From the NCBI GenBank assembly GCA_958510875.1, contig OY294069.1:175194868-175258867 (forward strand): a DNA stretch of 64,000 bases, written 5' to 3'. Positions 1 to 13,500 of the stretch are shown in pieces. Below the pieces are notes generated by a model that was not told the DNA's origin, ran no database searches, and worked only from the letters and a program-made list of their open reading frames with translations. Both the position numbers and the translations under genes were made by a program. Position 1 is the first letter of the stretch; the number at the start of each line of letters is the position of its first letter. This stretch comes from Endomychus coccineus (lineage: Eukaryota > Arthropoda > Insecta > Coleoptera > Endomychidae).

Positions 1-298
1 TTACTGGTATTGATACCCTGAATGTGTTGTTAAAAGAGTATCGCTTTGGAATGTGATCTGATCTCATGCCTAGCACGTCCCTGGTCCCGGTTTTTACGAT
101 ACTCATGTGTCCTGGCCCAATTTGAACATTCTCCAGTGTATTTTGTATCCTGAAAGCACCAAGCCTGGCCTCTCCTTGTCTTACCAATTGGGGGGGAGGC
201 AATCCCAGTAGTGTTTCCATTGCTGCAGTGGGCGTAGATTTCATGGCCCCTGTGATCCCAAAACATGCAAGTCTCTGGACCTTGGTCAGTCTTGTCAT
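1..298 (-). pseudogene. Non-LTR retrotransposon reverse transcriptase fragment (C-terminal part)
   Basis: Read on the minus strand this is one open frame from an ATG at 296-298 to the window edge. It contains RLTKVQRLACFGITGAM followed by STPTAAMETLLGLPP and then VRQGEARLGAFRIQ. This is the conserved stretch between the reverse transcriptase thumb and the RNase H domain of jockey/R1-like LINEs. It has no recognisable start context and is cut by the window end, so it is a fragment rather than a gene. The family-level call is firm; the clade is not. Confidence 0.75.
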
Positions 299-1009
299 GA
301 TCCCTCTTTGTTGTGTTAAAATTCTACTTACCTTTCTACATTTGATTATTAGGGAAATCCCGAATAATTATATAGAATTTCAATTTCGGAAAATACTAAT
401 AAATTTTATTATTTTTTTTTTAATTAGATGATTATTTCTTACCGTGACTGTGAAGGAGACATATTTAAATTATATTAATATTACGATGAATATTCAACGA
501 TCCTAAAGTCGGAAATTGGCTGTTCACTCACCTTCCCCAAATGTGTGAATCTTTCCCATTTTGCAACAAAATCGAAGTTCATTTTCATTCATTATGACAA
601 GGTTAATAAATAAAAACATTTAGGCCTTTCACGAATTGATTTCTTCAAATGAATTAGACCCTGATTTCAACGTCAGCATATGCTAAGTTACAGAACACAT
701 ATATATATATAATATTACTAATATAACTATAATAATATTTAATATAATTAAGACAAGACTTGTCTTGCATTTACACTTTCAAACTTATCGTATGTACATT
801 ACAAAATATAACAATCAAATAACTTAAGTTAATCCTTCATCTGTATTTAATAAGGCCATGTCTGAATCGTTCATATCAGTAACTTGGTGAATTCTGGAAA
901 AAATTAAATTATTCAGTAAATTTTGGGGACACTGAGCTAATGTGGCTATAATTTTTATTCTCAACTTGAGAAAGTTTTCCGAGATTAAAAAATAAAACAT
1001 TAATATTTT
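299..1009. other. AT-rich non-coding DNA
   Basis: I see no gene here. There is a short TA-rich run near 700-745. The sequence GGGGAAG|GTGAGT on the minus strand near 530 could be a splice donor, but no convincing exon precedes it. If the zinc-finger gene continues leftward, this is intron. Confidence 0.4.
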
Positions 1010-3950
1010 TGTTTTTATGAAAAATTTTCATTAATTAGTTTTTTTTAATGGTAATATGGAAATAAATAAGATTTCATGTTTTTTAAGATGTCAAGATTTT
1101 TTTTTTAGTGAAAAACAATTTTTTCACAGATGAAAACAACCAAGAAAAAATTATAATAATTATGAATTTTATAAAATAAATCAAACGTGAATATTTTTTA
1201 ATGAAAAAATTAAATAGTAAAATAACTCTTTTACGATGAGAAAAAAATATTTTGTATAGTTTTTTAAACCGAAAAATAAAAAATATTTTACAATGTATAA
1301 TGTTCTCAAAAAAATTATTGAAAGAATTTCGTTAAAGAAAAAAGATTTTATAATGTTTCTTAAGATGACAAGATTCTTTTGTTTTTTTTTTAATGGAAAA
1401 AAAATGATTTTACAGTTGAAAACAACCAAGAAAAAATTATAATAATTATGAATTTTTATAAAATAAATTAAAAGTGGATATTTTTGACACCGAACTATAA
1501 AAAATGTTTCATGATGTATAATGATCTTAAAAAAATAAAATAAGTTCGATAAAGAAAAAAGATTTTATATAAGATGACAAGAATGATTTTTTTTAATAGT
1601 AAAAACATGATTTCACAGTAGGAAAACAACCAAGAAAAAATTATAATAATTATGAATTTTTATAAAATAAATTAAAAGTGGATATTTTTGACACCGAACT
1701 ATAAAAAATGTTTCATGATGTATAATGATCTTAAAAAAATAAAATAAGTTCGATAAAGAAAAAAGATTTTATATAAGATGACAAGAATGATTTTTTTTAA
1801 TAGTAAAAACATGATTTCACAGTAGGAAAACAACCAAGAAAAAATTATAATAATTATGAATTTTTATAAAATAAATTAAAAGTGGATATTTTTGACACCG
1901 AACTATAAAAAATGTTTCATGATGTATAATGATCTTAAAAAAATAAAATAAGTTCGATAAAGAAAAAAGATTTTATATAAGATGACAAGAATGATTTTTT
2001 TTAATAGTAAAAACATGATTTCACAGTAGGAAAACAACCAAGAAAAAATTATAATAATTATGAATTTTTATAAAATAAATTAAAAGTGGATATTTTTGAC
2101 ACCGAACTATAAAAAATGTTTCATGATGTATAATGATCTTAAAAAAATAAAATAAGTTCGATAAAGAAAAAAGATTTTATATAAGATGACAAGAATGATT
2201 TTTTTTAATAGTAAAAACATGATTTCACAGTAGGAAAACAACCAAGAAAAAATTATAATAATTATGAATTTTTATAAAATAAATTAAAAGTGGATATTTT
2301 TGACACCGAACTATAAAAAATGTTTCATGATGTATAATGATCTTAAAAAAATAAAATAAGTTCGATAAAGAAAAAAGATTTTATATAAGATGACAAGAAT
2401 GATTTTTTTTAATAGTAAAAACATGATTTCACAGTAGGAAAACAACCAAGAAAAAATTATAATAATTATGAATTTTTATAAAATAAATTAAAAGTGGATA
2501 TTTTTGACACCGAACTATAAAAAATGTTTCATGATGTATAATGATCTTAAAAAAATAAAATAAGTTCGATAAAGAAAAAAGATTTTATATAAGATGACAA
2601 GAATGATTTTTTTTAATAGTAAAAACATGATTTCACAGTAGGAAAACAACCAAGAAAAAATTATAATAATTATGAATTTTTATAAAATAAATTAAAAGTG
2701 GATATTTTTGACACCGAACTATAAAAAATGTTTCATGATGTATAATGATCTTAAAAAAATAAAATAAGTTCGATAAAGAAAAAAGATTTTATATAAGATG
2801 ACAAGAATGATTTTTTTTAATAGTAAAAACATGATTTCACAGTAGGAAAACAACCAAGAAAAAATTATAATAATTATGAATTTTTATAAAATAAATTAAA
2901 AGTGGATATTTTTGACACCGAACTATAAAAAATGTTTCATGATGTATAATGATCTTAAAAAAATAAAATAAGTTCGATAAAGAAAAAAGATTTTATATAA
3001 GATGACAAGAATGATTTTTTTTAATAGTAAAAACATGATTTCACAGTAGGAAAACAACCAAGAAAAAATTATAATAATTATGAATTTTTATAAAATAAAT
3101 TAAAAGTGGATATTTTTGACACCGAACTATAAAAAATGTTTCATGATGTATAATGATCTTAAAAAAATAAAATAAGTTCGATAAAGAAAAAAGATTTTAT
3201 ATAAGATGACAAGAATGATTTTTTTTAATAGTAAAAACATGATTTCACAGTAGGAAAACAACCAAGAAAAAATTATAATAATTATGAATTTTTATAAAAT
3301 AAATTAAAAGTGGATATTTTTGACACCGAACTATAAAAAATGTTTCATGATGTATAATGATCTTAAAAAAATAAAATAAGTTCGATAAAGAAAAAAGATT
3401 TTATATAAGATGACAAGAATGATTTTTTTTAATAGTAAAAACATGATTTCACAGTAGGAAAACAACCAAGAAAAAATTATAATAATTATGAATTTTTATA
3501 AAACAAATTAAAAGTGAATACTCTTTAATAAAAAAATCAAATAGTTGTTTTAAAAAATATTTTAAGATGAGAAAAAAATGATTTGTAGTTTTTAAGATCG
3601 AAAAATAAAAAAATGTTTTATAATGTATAATGTTCTCAAAAAAATTATAGAAAGAATTTCGTTAAAGAAAAAAAGATTTCATAATGTTTCTTAAGATTAT
3701 TTTTTTTTTATTTCAGTTTTTCAAGCCAAGAAAAAATTATAATAATTATGATTTTTTATAAAATAAAGTGAATATTCTTTTAAAATTAAATAGTTGTATT
3801 GAAAAATATTTTACGATGAGAAAAAAATTTTTGTATAGTTTTTAAGGCCGAAAATACAAAAATTATGTATAATGATTTAAAGAAAAAAGATTTTATAATG
3901 TTTCTTAAGATGACAAAAAGTTTTTAAAACGAAAAAATAGTTACATGTAA
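1010..3950. repeat. 204-bp tandem satellite array
   Basis: The string GACACCGAACTATAAAAAATG recurs at 1486, 1690, 1894, 2098, 2302, 2506, 2710, 2914, 3118 and 3322, an exact 204-bp step. The ten central units look identical by eye. Diverged partial units lie on both flanks (about 1010-1480 and 3500-3950). Units are very AT-rich and contain no ORF. Identical core with decayed edges is typical of arrays kept uniform by unequal crossing-over. Confidence 0.95.
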
Positions 3951-4003
3951 TATTATTGAGTTGAAATAGATATTTTGTGATTTATTCTAAGATAAAAACT
4001 TAC

Positions 4004-4509
4004 CGTTTCAGATGAGTCTTCAAACTCTGCACCTCACCAAAACTGTTCGTACAGAAGAAACACGAATACGGTCGGTAGCCGGAATGCACCCACGAATGTC
4101 TGGCCAGCGATTCTTTCGAGGCGAACCTTTTGTCGCACTTGTCGCATTGGAACTTCATTTTGGCATGGTCCCTTTTGTGTTTACGAAGCACGTCTTTCGA
4201 AGCGTATCTCTTGTGACAAACGTCGCATTCGAACTGTCTGCTATCCCGGATCGTTTCTTCCTTCTCTTCGGTCACGGATGGCGACGACGACGTCTGATCC
4301 TTAGCGACGTTGATCATCACCAGAGTGCCGTCTTCCAGTTGGAGAACAGGCGAATGAAGCAGGGAGGGATCGATCACGTCTAGTAAGTCGGAATTTTGGA
4401 ATTGTTGCAACAGAGACGTGTCCAGTTGCATCGCTTCGGGAAATCTGCCAGTGGGATCCGACGAGTCGCTCAGTAGATATTTTTCGCCGGAATTCACCAA
4501 AATTTCGAC
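4004..4509 (-). CDS. Zinc-finger gene, exon 18 (fingers 23-25, last incomplete)
   Basis: 506 bp, acceptor TTTCAG|GTCGAA and donor AAACG|GTAAGT, leaving in phase 2. An acidic, Leu-rich region (SLLQQFQNSDLLDVIDPSLL) precedes fingers starting CDVC, CDKC and CFFC. The final finger stops after THLKR with one His missing, so translation must continue into an exon further left. I could not find that exon with confidence in 1-4003. Confidence 0.9.
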
Positions 4510-7500
4510 CTGAAACATGATTCGGTGAAATCAATAACGTTCCGGCGTTTATCTAAGATGGATAAAATGGAACCATCCATTGTTCCTTTACATTTTAGAG
4601 AAGGTAAGTAATAAGTAAGCCTGGGGGAATCACCCAGAATGTTTATACCAAAATAGCCTTGAAAATTCTTGCCTTCCAGATGGATTCCGCGTCACAATAG
4701 CACGACTTGATGCCACGTTTCACCAACCATTACAGGTGACATCTTCAGGGCAAGCTTGAGGCTTGAACTGAAACTGATTCTTCTGGTTTCTGCAGAGATA
4801 TTTGCCTTTAATCCGGTGGTTAACTCCGTTCTGGCACCTAACGCTGCCGTTGTGTGATCATGTGCGAATTGGAATTTACGAGGAAGAGTTTCCAAATGTT
4901 GAGAAGGTAATATCCTGAGTCACGCTTTAGATTATTTGGATGTTTTGGAATTTCTATCGCTTCAAGAATTATTCGCTGATAGAAGTTTGGGGCTCGGGCT
5001 AGGATTTTAGTATTTTCGAAAAGGATTTGGTGATTAGTGTCAAACTTGTGTTTCGCAAATGCAGATCTACTGGTGTCACAAAGCTTTGAACAGCCGCACA
5101 TGTTCTTTCAAACGAGTAGCTACTGTACGACCTGTTTCACCATTGTAGACTTTACCGCAATAACAGGGAATGCTATAAACACCTTCTACATGAAGAGGAA
5201 AGGGATCTTTGATAGGTTTGTAAAACAGATAGTTTTGGAATTGTGAGAAACCGAGTAGAAATGTTGTTTTTTAAGAATTTTGGAAATTCGATCTGTTATA
5301 TTTTCAATATCAAGATAGGCAGTGGATAAAATAGGCGGGGAGGTTTTAGGCAAAGTGTATTACTTTATGATTCTTTGAATGTTTTAATGGAAGAAAATAT
5401 TTGAAAATAAGACAAATGAAAGAGGTTTTAATTCTGATTTTAAGGACTGGGGTTGGGATATATCGACAGCTTTGTAGACAAAGGTGTTTATGACAGATTG
5501 CTTTTGGGCAGGGTGGTGGTGGGAAAGGCCAATGAGGTATATATCGGTGTGAGTGGGTTTTCGATACACAGAATGTCCCAAAGTACTGTGTCTGTCGACT
5601 AACTAATACATCTAGAAACGAGAGTGGACCTTTCGATACAACGTCCATGGTGAAATACCAAAATTCGTAAAAAACATAATATTTCTACTCGCTTTTCCAC
5701 ACTTCCATCACTATCTCAGTTTTAAAAACCTATCGAAGACCCCCTTCCTCTTCTTCATTTAGAAGGTGTTTATAGCATTCCCTGTTCTTGCGGTAAAGGC
5801 TACATTGGTAAAACAGGTCGTACAGTAGCTACTCGTATGAAAGAACATGTGCGCTGTTCAAGGCTTTGTGACACCAGTAGATCTGCATTTGCGGAACAAA
5901 AGTTTGACACTAATCATCAAAAAATCCTTTTCGAAAATACTAAAATCCTAGCCCGGGCCCCAAAACTTCTATCAGCGAAAAATTCTTGAAGCGATAGAAA
6001 TCCTAAAACATCCAAATAATCTAAAGCGTGACTCAGGATATTACCTTCCCAACATTTGGAAATCCATCCTCGAAAATTTCACTTCGCCCATGATCACACA
6101 ACGACAGGGTCAAGGGCCAGAACGGCGTTAACCACCGGAATAAATGCAGTGAACTGTGTAGCGTGAAGTTTTTTTCCTACAATAAATACTGCTACCGAAA
6201 CCAGAAGAATTAGTTTCAGTTCAAGCCTCAAGCCTGCCCTGAAGATGTCACCTGTAATAGTTAGCGAAACGTCGGCATCAAGTAGTGGTATGGTGACGCG
6301 GAATTCATCAGCAAGTCAAGAATTTTCAAGATTAGCTATCCGCGGAAGTCTACTATTCTAAATAGCTTTGACCAAATGTAATATATTCAATATGACAGGG
6401 AAGATGAGCTGTATGTACTAACGTACAAAACTCACCTCTTTCAAGATGAATAATTTTCGAAACGATATTATTCATCATAAAAGCTTTCATATTGAATTTG
6501 AAAGTCACCTAAAAGTGTTCCATCTCAGACGAGCCACCCTGTATATTTTTTATCCCATAGTGAGTGGAAAAATCTCTTGAAACACGTCGAATGATTTTGT
6601 TTGGGGGACATCTTTTGACGTATATTTGAGGATTGAACGAGCAACCCCCTAATAGGGGGCGCTTCAATCCCTCAAAATTGAATAGGGGACAGGGGTTGAG
6701 TGATACGTCATTTGAAAGGTCTTGGAAGCCTCTTTACAACAATGTATGAAAAACGTAAATTTGATGAACCGTTTTCGCCAAAAATTAATTTTGTTGCTCG
6801 AATGCGCCACCTTGAATATTTTGGTTATTTGTACAATGTACAGGCTCATTTTTATTAAGCCTTTTTTACACACTTAAACAATCTTCAAAAAATCACATTC
6901 GTAAAAAAATTGAATTGTGTCGTCATGCTTACAATGAAAAAAATTAAATATGCGTGTTCAAATCAAATGTTCAAATTGTCCTCCATTGACTTCCATACAA
7001 TAATACATTCTGTCAAACTAATAAATAAAAAAACAGCAAAACATTTTTTATGATGCCTTCAGTTCTTAGAAGGTGTTTATCTGGTTTTAACGTTTCTTCG
7101 ATCATTTCATGATTTTAATCAATCTGTTGAGTTACTACTTTGCTGACTTGTTTAAAATTTCCAAAAAAATATGGTGTACACATTGCAAGAACGTGTTGAG
7201 CTGGTTAGCCTTTATTACCAAAATCAAAATTATGCCCGAACGGCTGCAAGGATATTTAACGAAAACCATCCTGAACGTAGCGTTCGCCATAAGTACGTAA
7301 TGGAATTGATTTCAAAATTTGGGGAGACTGGTTCAGTAATGGATAAAAAAAGGGCACCCATTGGAATTGTTAATGATGAAGGAGCAGCTGTGGCGGGTAT
7401 TGGGACATGTCCAACTTATGCCAAACACGCCATCTGTACGACAACTTTCTGCAGCTTCCGGTATTAGCCAATCTAACGTTTTCAGAATTTTACATAAACA

Positions 7501-10500
7501 CAAGTTCCATCCGTACAAAATAGGAATTAAATGATGATGATTGGGATCGAAGGCAAGAGTTTTGCGAAATTATGGTCGAGCGTATCAATAATAACCCAAA
7601 TTTCTTGTACAACGTTTGCTTTTCTGACGAATTCACTTTTTTACGTAATGGAGAGGTTAACCGGCATAACTGTAGAATTTGGAGCCATACAAATCCTCAT
7701 GTATTTCGAGAAGCTCACCTCAACATCGGGAAAAGCTAAACGTTTGGGTAGGAATTTTGGGAGACCACCTAATTGGACTTCTGTTTATTCCTGGTAATTT
7801 AAATGGCGAAATTTATCTTTAAATGTTGGAAAATGCGATTGATCCGTTAATAACTGAACAATTAGAAAACGATCCTCTACTACTTGAACAACAATTGCAT
7901 TTCCAACAAGACGGAGCTCCTCCTCACTACGCCACACCAGTTCGCTAATACCTCAATTTGCAATACCCCGGTCGTTGGATTGGAAGAAGAGGTCCTATGG
8001 AGTGGCCTGCCCAATCTCCTGACCTGAACCCTCTGGACTTCTTCTTGTGGGGACATCTTAAGTCCAAGATTTTTGTGACTCAGCCTGAAAATTTGGACGA
8101 ACTACGCCAACGACTTGTAAATGAGTGTCGTCAAATAACTCCAATTATGCTGAACCATGTTAGAGACGGTTTTCAGTCAAGATTGTATTATTGTATGGAA
8201 GTCAATGGAGGACAATTTGAACATTTGATTCAAACACGCAGATTTAATTTTTTTCATTGAAAGCATGACAACACAATTCAATTTTTTACGAATGTGATTT
8301 TTTTAAAGATTTTTTAAGTTTGTAAAAAAGGCTTAATAAAAATGAGCTTGTGCATTGTACAAATAACCAAAATATTCAAGGTGGCGCATTCGCGCAACAA
8401 AATTAATTTTTGGCGAAAACGGTTCATCAAATTTACGTTTTTCATACACCGTTGTAAAGAGGCTTCCAAGACCTTTCAAATGACGTATCACTCAACCCCT
8501 CTCCCCTATTCAACTTTGAGGGGTTGAAGCGCCCCCTACTAGGGGGTTGCTCGTTCAATCCTTAAATATACGTCAAAAGATGTCACCCAAACAAAATCAT
8601 TCGACGTGTTTCGGGAGATTTTTCCACTCACTATGGGATAAGAAATATACGAGGTGGCTCGTCTGAGATGGAACACCTGTACATCTTTTTCAAATCATCA
8701 AATAATTGAAAAAAAAAAACGGTAAAAAAGATAGATGGTAATTACTTTAAATATGTTTTGCGAAATTATCGGAACATCTGACCCAAACCCCATATTATTA
8801 TCAACAATTAACCACTATTTTTTTCATTTTTAAATCCAGCAGAATAATAATAAAACTTTTGTAAGTTATTAATATAATAACTATGGTTTGACTTACTATT
8901 TTCAAATTAAAACAAAATTTTGGTGTGTATTTATTGTATATGCCTAAAATAAGTGTTGAAGTTAACTTATGAAGAATGTGATGCGTTGTATATTGGTCCA
9001 ACACGTAGATCATTTTAAGTTGGATGTAACGAGAATTTTACATCATTCAAACACAAAATCACCATCTAAAATTTTGCTGACCACTTTTTAGATTATTAGT
9101 ACCTACGGCTTTCGCCGATTGCAAATCTGAATATATTACATTCAACTATTAAAATAAAAAAACTACCTAGAAAATTGTTGTGACATGTCAATTGAAGATA
9201 GAAATTGTGGTTGCATTAACGGAAAATTAATTATAAAAGTTTTAAAATCAAACACAACATTTTTTTCTTTATGTTTATCTTAAAATACTAATAAATAAAA
9301 CTTCATTTAATGTCGAAACACATCTTAAAAACCTTTTGTTGTATACTCAAAATGTCCTGCAAAATAAAAATTATGGTTACAATCAGCTGTGTCCTCATAA
9401 TTTACTGAATAATTTGTTGTTTTTTTTTCAGAATTCACCAAGTTATCGATATGAACGATTCGAACATATTTCCCGAATCGACATGGCAAATTGAGGATTC
9501 TCTTAAGTGAAAAATGAAATAAGAAGTGATTTATTTGGTCAACGCTTATTTTATTTCTCAACTTGATCTCCTTGTAACCCGATACACTTCGTCCGACGTT
9601 TTTCTAATGTTTCGATCCCTTCCTAATAATAATTCTGGAGAAAATGGACAAATTTCAATTTTAGCTTTCAGAGAATTACTCAATATAGACTGGAACATTT
9701 GAGGGAAGCAGTCAACAGGGAATTTCCGGTTTAAGGAAAGTTGAAAAATGATTATATACATTTTTTGATGTACATTTGCATGTTCATCTAAAAGATGGTA
9801 TAAAAACCGATATACAGGGTGTCCCAGGTTTTAGTAGCTGAACTTCAACAGTCGATAGAAAATTTGATTTTGAGAAAAAAGTTCCTATTAACATATATGC
9901 ACAGACGCTTAGTTTTTGAGATACAGGGGTGTTGAAATTAAAAAAGAAATTTTGTTTTTTGAGAATATCTCCGGAACCGTTTATCGTACAGAAAACAGCT
10001 TTTGTGAGCATCTTCTACTCATGTAAGCTATGTTCTGTGCAATAAAAAAAAATTTTATAGTCATAATTGGTGAAGATTTTGAAGGGGTAGTGGGTGTTTT
10101 ACTTCCCAACTTCTACACCACTGGAAAAAGTACGGTTTTGGGCAACCATTTGAACCGCCAATGTTTTCTACACAAAAAAGGTACTCCTGGTCATAAGCTC
10201 TTAAGTTGACCGTTTTCGAGGAAAATCAACTTTTATGATGAATAACATGGTCAATTTTTTGGTTTTGTTACTTGTTCTAACGTTTGAATAAATTTTGTTT
10301 AATTAGTAAGAATTGACCATGTTTTTCAACATAAAAGTTGATTTTTCTCGAAAATGGTCAACTTTAGAGCTTATGATCAAGAGTACCTTTTTTGTGTAGA
10401 AAATATTGGCGGTTCAAATGGTTTTCTCAAAACCGTACTTTTTCCAGTGGAGTAGAAGTTGGGGAGAAAAACACCCACTACCCCTTCAAAATCTTCACCA

Positions 10501-13500
10501 ATCATGACTAAAAAAAAATTTTTATCACACAGAACATAGCTTACAATGAGTAGAAAATGCTTGCAAAAGCTGTACGATAAACGGTTCTGGAGATATTCGC
10601 AAAAAACTAAATTTTTTTTTTCAATTTCAACACCACCCGTATCTCAAAAACTAAGCGTCTGTGCATATATGTTATTAGGAATTTTTTTCCTCAAAATCAA
10701 ATTTTCTATCGACAGTTGAAGTTCTGCTACTAAAACCTGGGACACCCTGTATATCGAACTCTCATCACAATCCAACAAAATCTGAAACTCACCTGGTTTT
10801 GCGACGTTTCGATTTCGTTCGCATCGTAATCTTCAGATTGCAAAGGCGCTATATCATTGGCCGCCTCTGCCAAGATGCTGGTGATCTTTTTGGATTTCTT
10901 ATAAATCAACGGCTTGTTGCTTGAAAGATGTATCTTATTTTCGTGATTTATCTTATGTCCCGATGTTCTGAACATGTCCTCACAATATGTACATTTGTAG
11001 GGTCTGGCGCCTGAAAAGTAAAGTGTTGTTTTCAGGTACCATCGAACTAGACCACACAGGAACTCAAAAATAACCGCACGGAATAAATACATTCCCAATT
11101 TCCAGTCAATTACATCCATTTCCATTTTTTAATTAGGTTTTGTTATAATAAAAAAAATATGTAATAAGCTAGAATTTCAAAAAAAAATTTGCATTTTGTT
11201 TCTAATACCCCATAGATCATTCATGACTATCAAGACCGCGGGGGTCGACCTTTCTACCCCCTCAAAAGGGGGTTTCAACCCCTCAGATGAGCATTCTTAT
11301 GAAAACAATCCAAAATCAATGAATTAAGAGCCGAAAATGACCCCTAGTATGTTTTTTGGATCGCTGATCACGTTTCCGCAGTTAGTTTTCTCGGAAAACT
11401 CCCTCCAGATGGGAAATTTGGAAAATTTATATGTAACATATAATTTATAATTTTTTTTTTAAATGACCACAGTAGGTTTTTTGGGTCGCTGATCACGATT
11501 CCGCAACAAAATCATACTTATTATTCATAACCGTCTCAGGAAAATCTCAAATTTCCCGAATTTTCCATCTGGAGAGTTTTTTGGGAAAAATAACAGCGGA
11601 ATCGTGATCAGCGACCCAAAAAACCTACTAGAGGTAATTTTTGCAACAAAATTATATATTATATATAAATTTTCCAAATTTCCCATCTGGGGGTACTTTT
11701 CCGAGAATACTAACTGCGGAATCATGATCAGCGACCCAAAAAACATACTAGGAGTCATTTTCGGCTCTTAATTCATTAATTTTGGACTGTTTTGATAAGA
11801 ATGCTCCTCCGAGGGGTTGAAACCCCGTTTTGGGGGGTAGAAAGGTCGACCCCCGCGGTCTTGATAGTCATGAATGATCTATGGGGTATTAGGAACAAAA
11901 TGCAAAAAAAAAATTGAAATTCTAGCTTACTATATTTTTTTTTCCGGTTCGTTGCCTCGATTATATCTCTTGTGAATATGAAACACATGATAACTAATAC
12001 TAGAATAATTGCATATTTGAACGCAGTTTTTAGTTCTGATCAACTTTTCTTCATAACAATTTTCTCGATATTGTCAAATACTATTGAGTAAAATTCATAT
12101 TTTTTGACAACCCGCGTATACGACTGGAAAAAAAAATCTGATGATGGTATTTTAGATTTTAGAACATGCACAACTTTTTATGAAAAATAACTTTTTTTCC
12201 TAAAATAATAAAAAAGTTTTCCAAATGGTTCCAACTCAGTGAGACATACTGTATATCGTTGTAAATGGAAGGAATTTCTTATGATTTTGTGGAAAAATAA
12301 GTTAGTATATTAAAGTGTGGTTTTATCGGTAACTTTTTTGTGTGATGCTCAATTATATTTTTTTACCGCAGATTCGATCCAAGAAATATTTTTTCCCGTT
12401 GAAAAATACAATAATTTTACAAAATAAGAGGGGGAATGTTCCTTAGAACACCCTGTAAAGTCAGATTAGATTAGTAATATTATCATGTGTTATTTATTGT
12501 TCGGCATTTCATAAACCTAGAGTGAATAATCTTTAATATAAGATTAGTTGGCGTAAAAAAGAAACTACAATAACAAGAACAATCCATCAATGCCCTATGT
12601 ATATATATGGTTTGATAGTTTAAATATTTGTAGTATCCCCTATTCTAGATCCCGTTACATTCACTCTACACTTACCTGAATGTATGGTCATGTGGATTCT
12701 TTGGCTGGCTCTTGAACTGAAAAAGGCGTTGCATACTTTACAATTGTATTCTTTTTTGGCATCCGGATCGTGAGTCCTATAGTGCGATTGCAGAGTAGAT
12801 TTAAGGGTAAATTTCTTGTCGCATTTTTTGCAACTGTAAGGTTTTTCCCCCGTATGAGTCCTGAAGTGTCGACTCTATAGCGAAATGTACAAGTTCATTA
12901 ACATTGACACAAAAACGAATTATCTTAAATTAAAATTACATCAATCTCGTAGAATCATCGATGCAATTGAGATATAAATTATATTTTCTAGTCAAAAGAG
13001 GATCGGTTTTGAAAAGAAATATTATTTATAATAATGCTAAGCCAAACAGGTGAGCAGAGGATTTTTCGATACTAAACGAATAACAGAACAGTCATGTAGT
13101 TTATCGAAAATAATATCTCAATTCCACCGCTGACTCACACGATGTTTTTCGGACATTAAAGTTTTCCCTCTCGTGAAGTTAAAGTATAAAAAAATGTCAA
13201 ATTTCAAGTCAATCGGACGACTGGAAGTGGGTCAAAATTTACTTACAAGATTTCACCCGAATGTACAAATAAATAAGGAAATAAAGTAACAAGGCAAATT
13301 AAATGAAAGCTTGTAAAAAGAGCGACCATAAACGTCCTTAATCAGTTCTTATTTTTCCGGCATCAAAGTAAAACTTTCATTTTGTTGTTCTGATCCATAG
13401 CTAATCAGACGAAACTACACTAAAATAGATTCCTAAGGCTAAACGCCTAGTCATCAAAGCCTCAAATGTAAGTTCTAGTGAAAAATAAGCATGCTTTCGA

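Noticed and set aside
532..550. A 19-bp possible next exon of the zinc-finger gene on the minus strand (AAAG|ATTCACACATTTGGGGAAG|GTGAGT)
   Set aside because: It could add a histidine to the last finger, but the acceptor lacks a good pyrimidine tract, the His spacing would be five, and nothing after it continues the protein.
4012..4383. 123-codon ORF on the plus strand
   Set aside because: It is the antisense shadow of zinc-finger exon 18.
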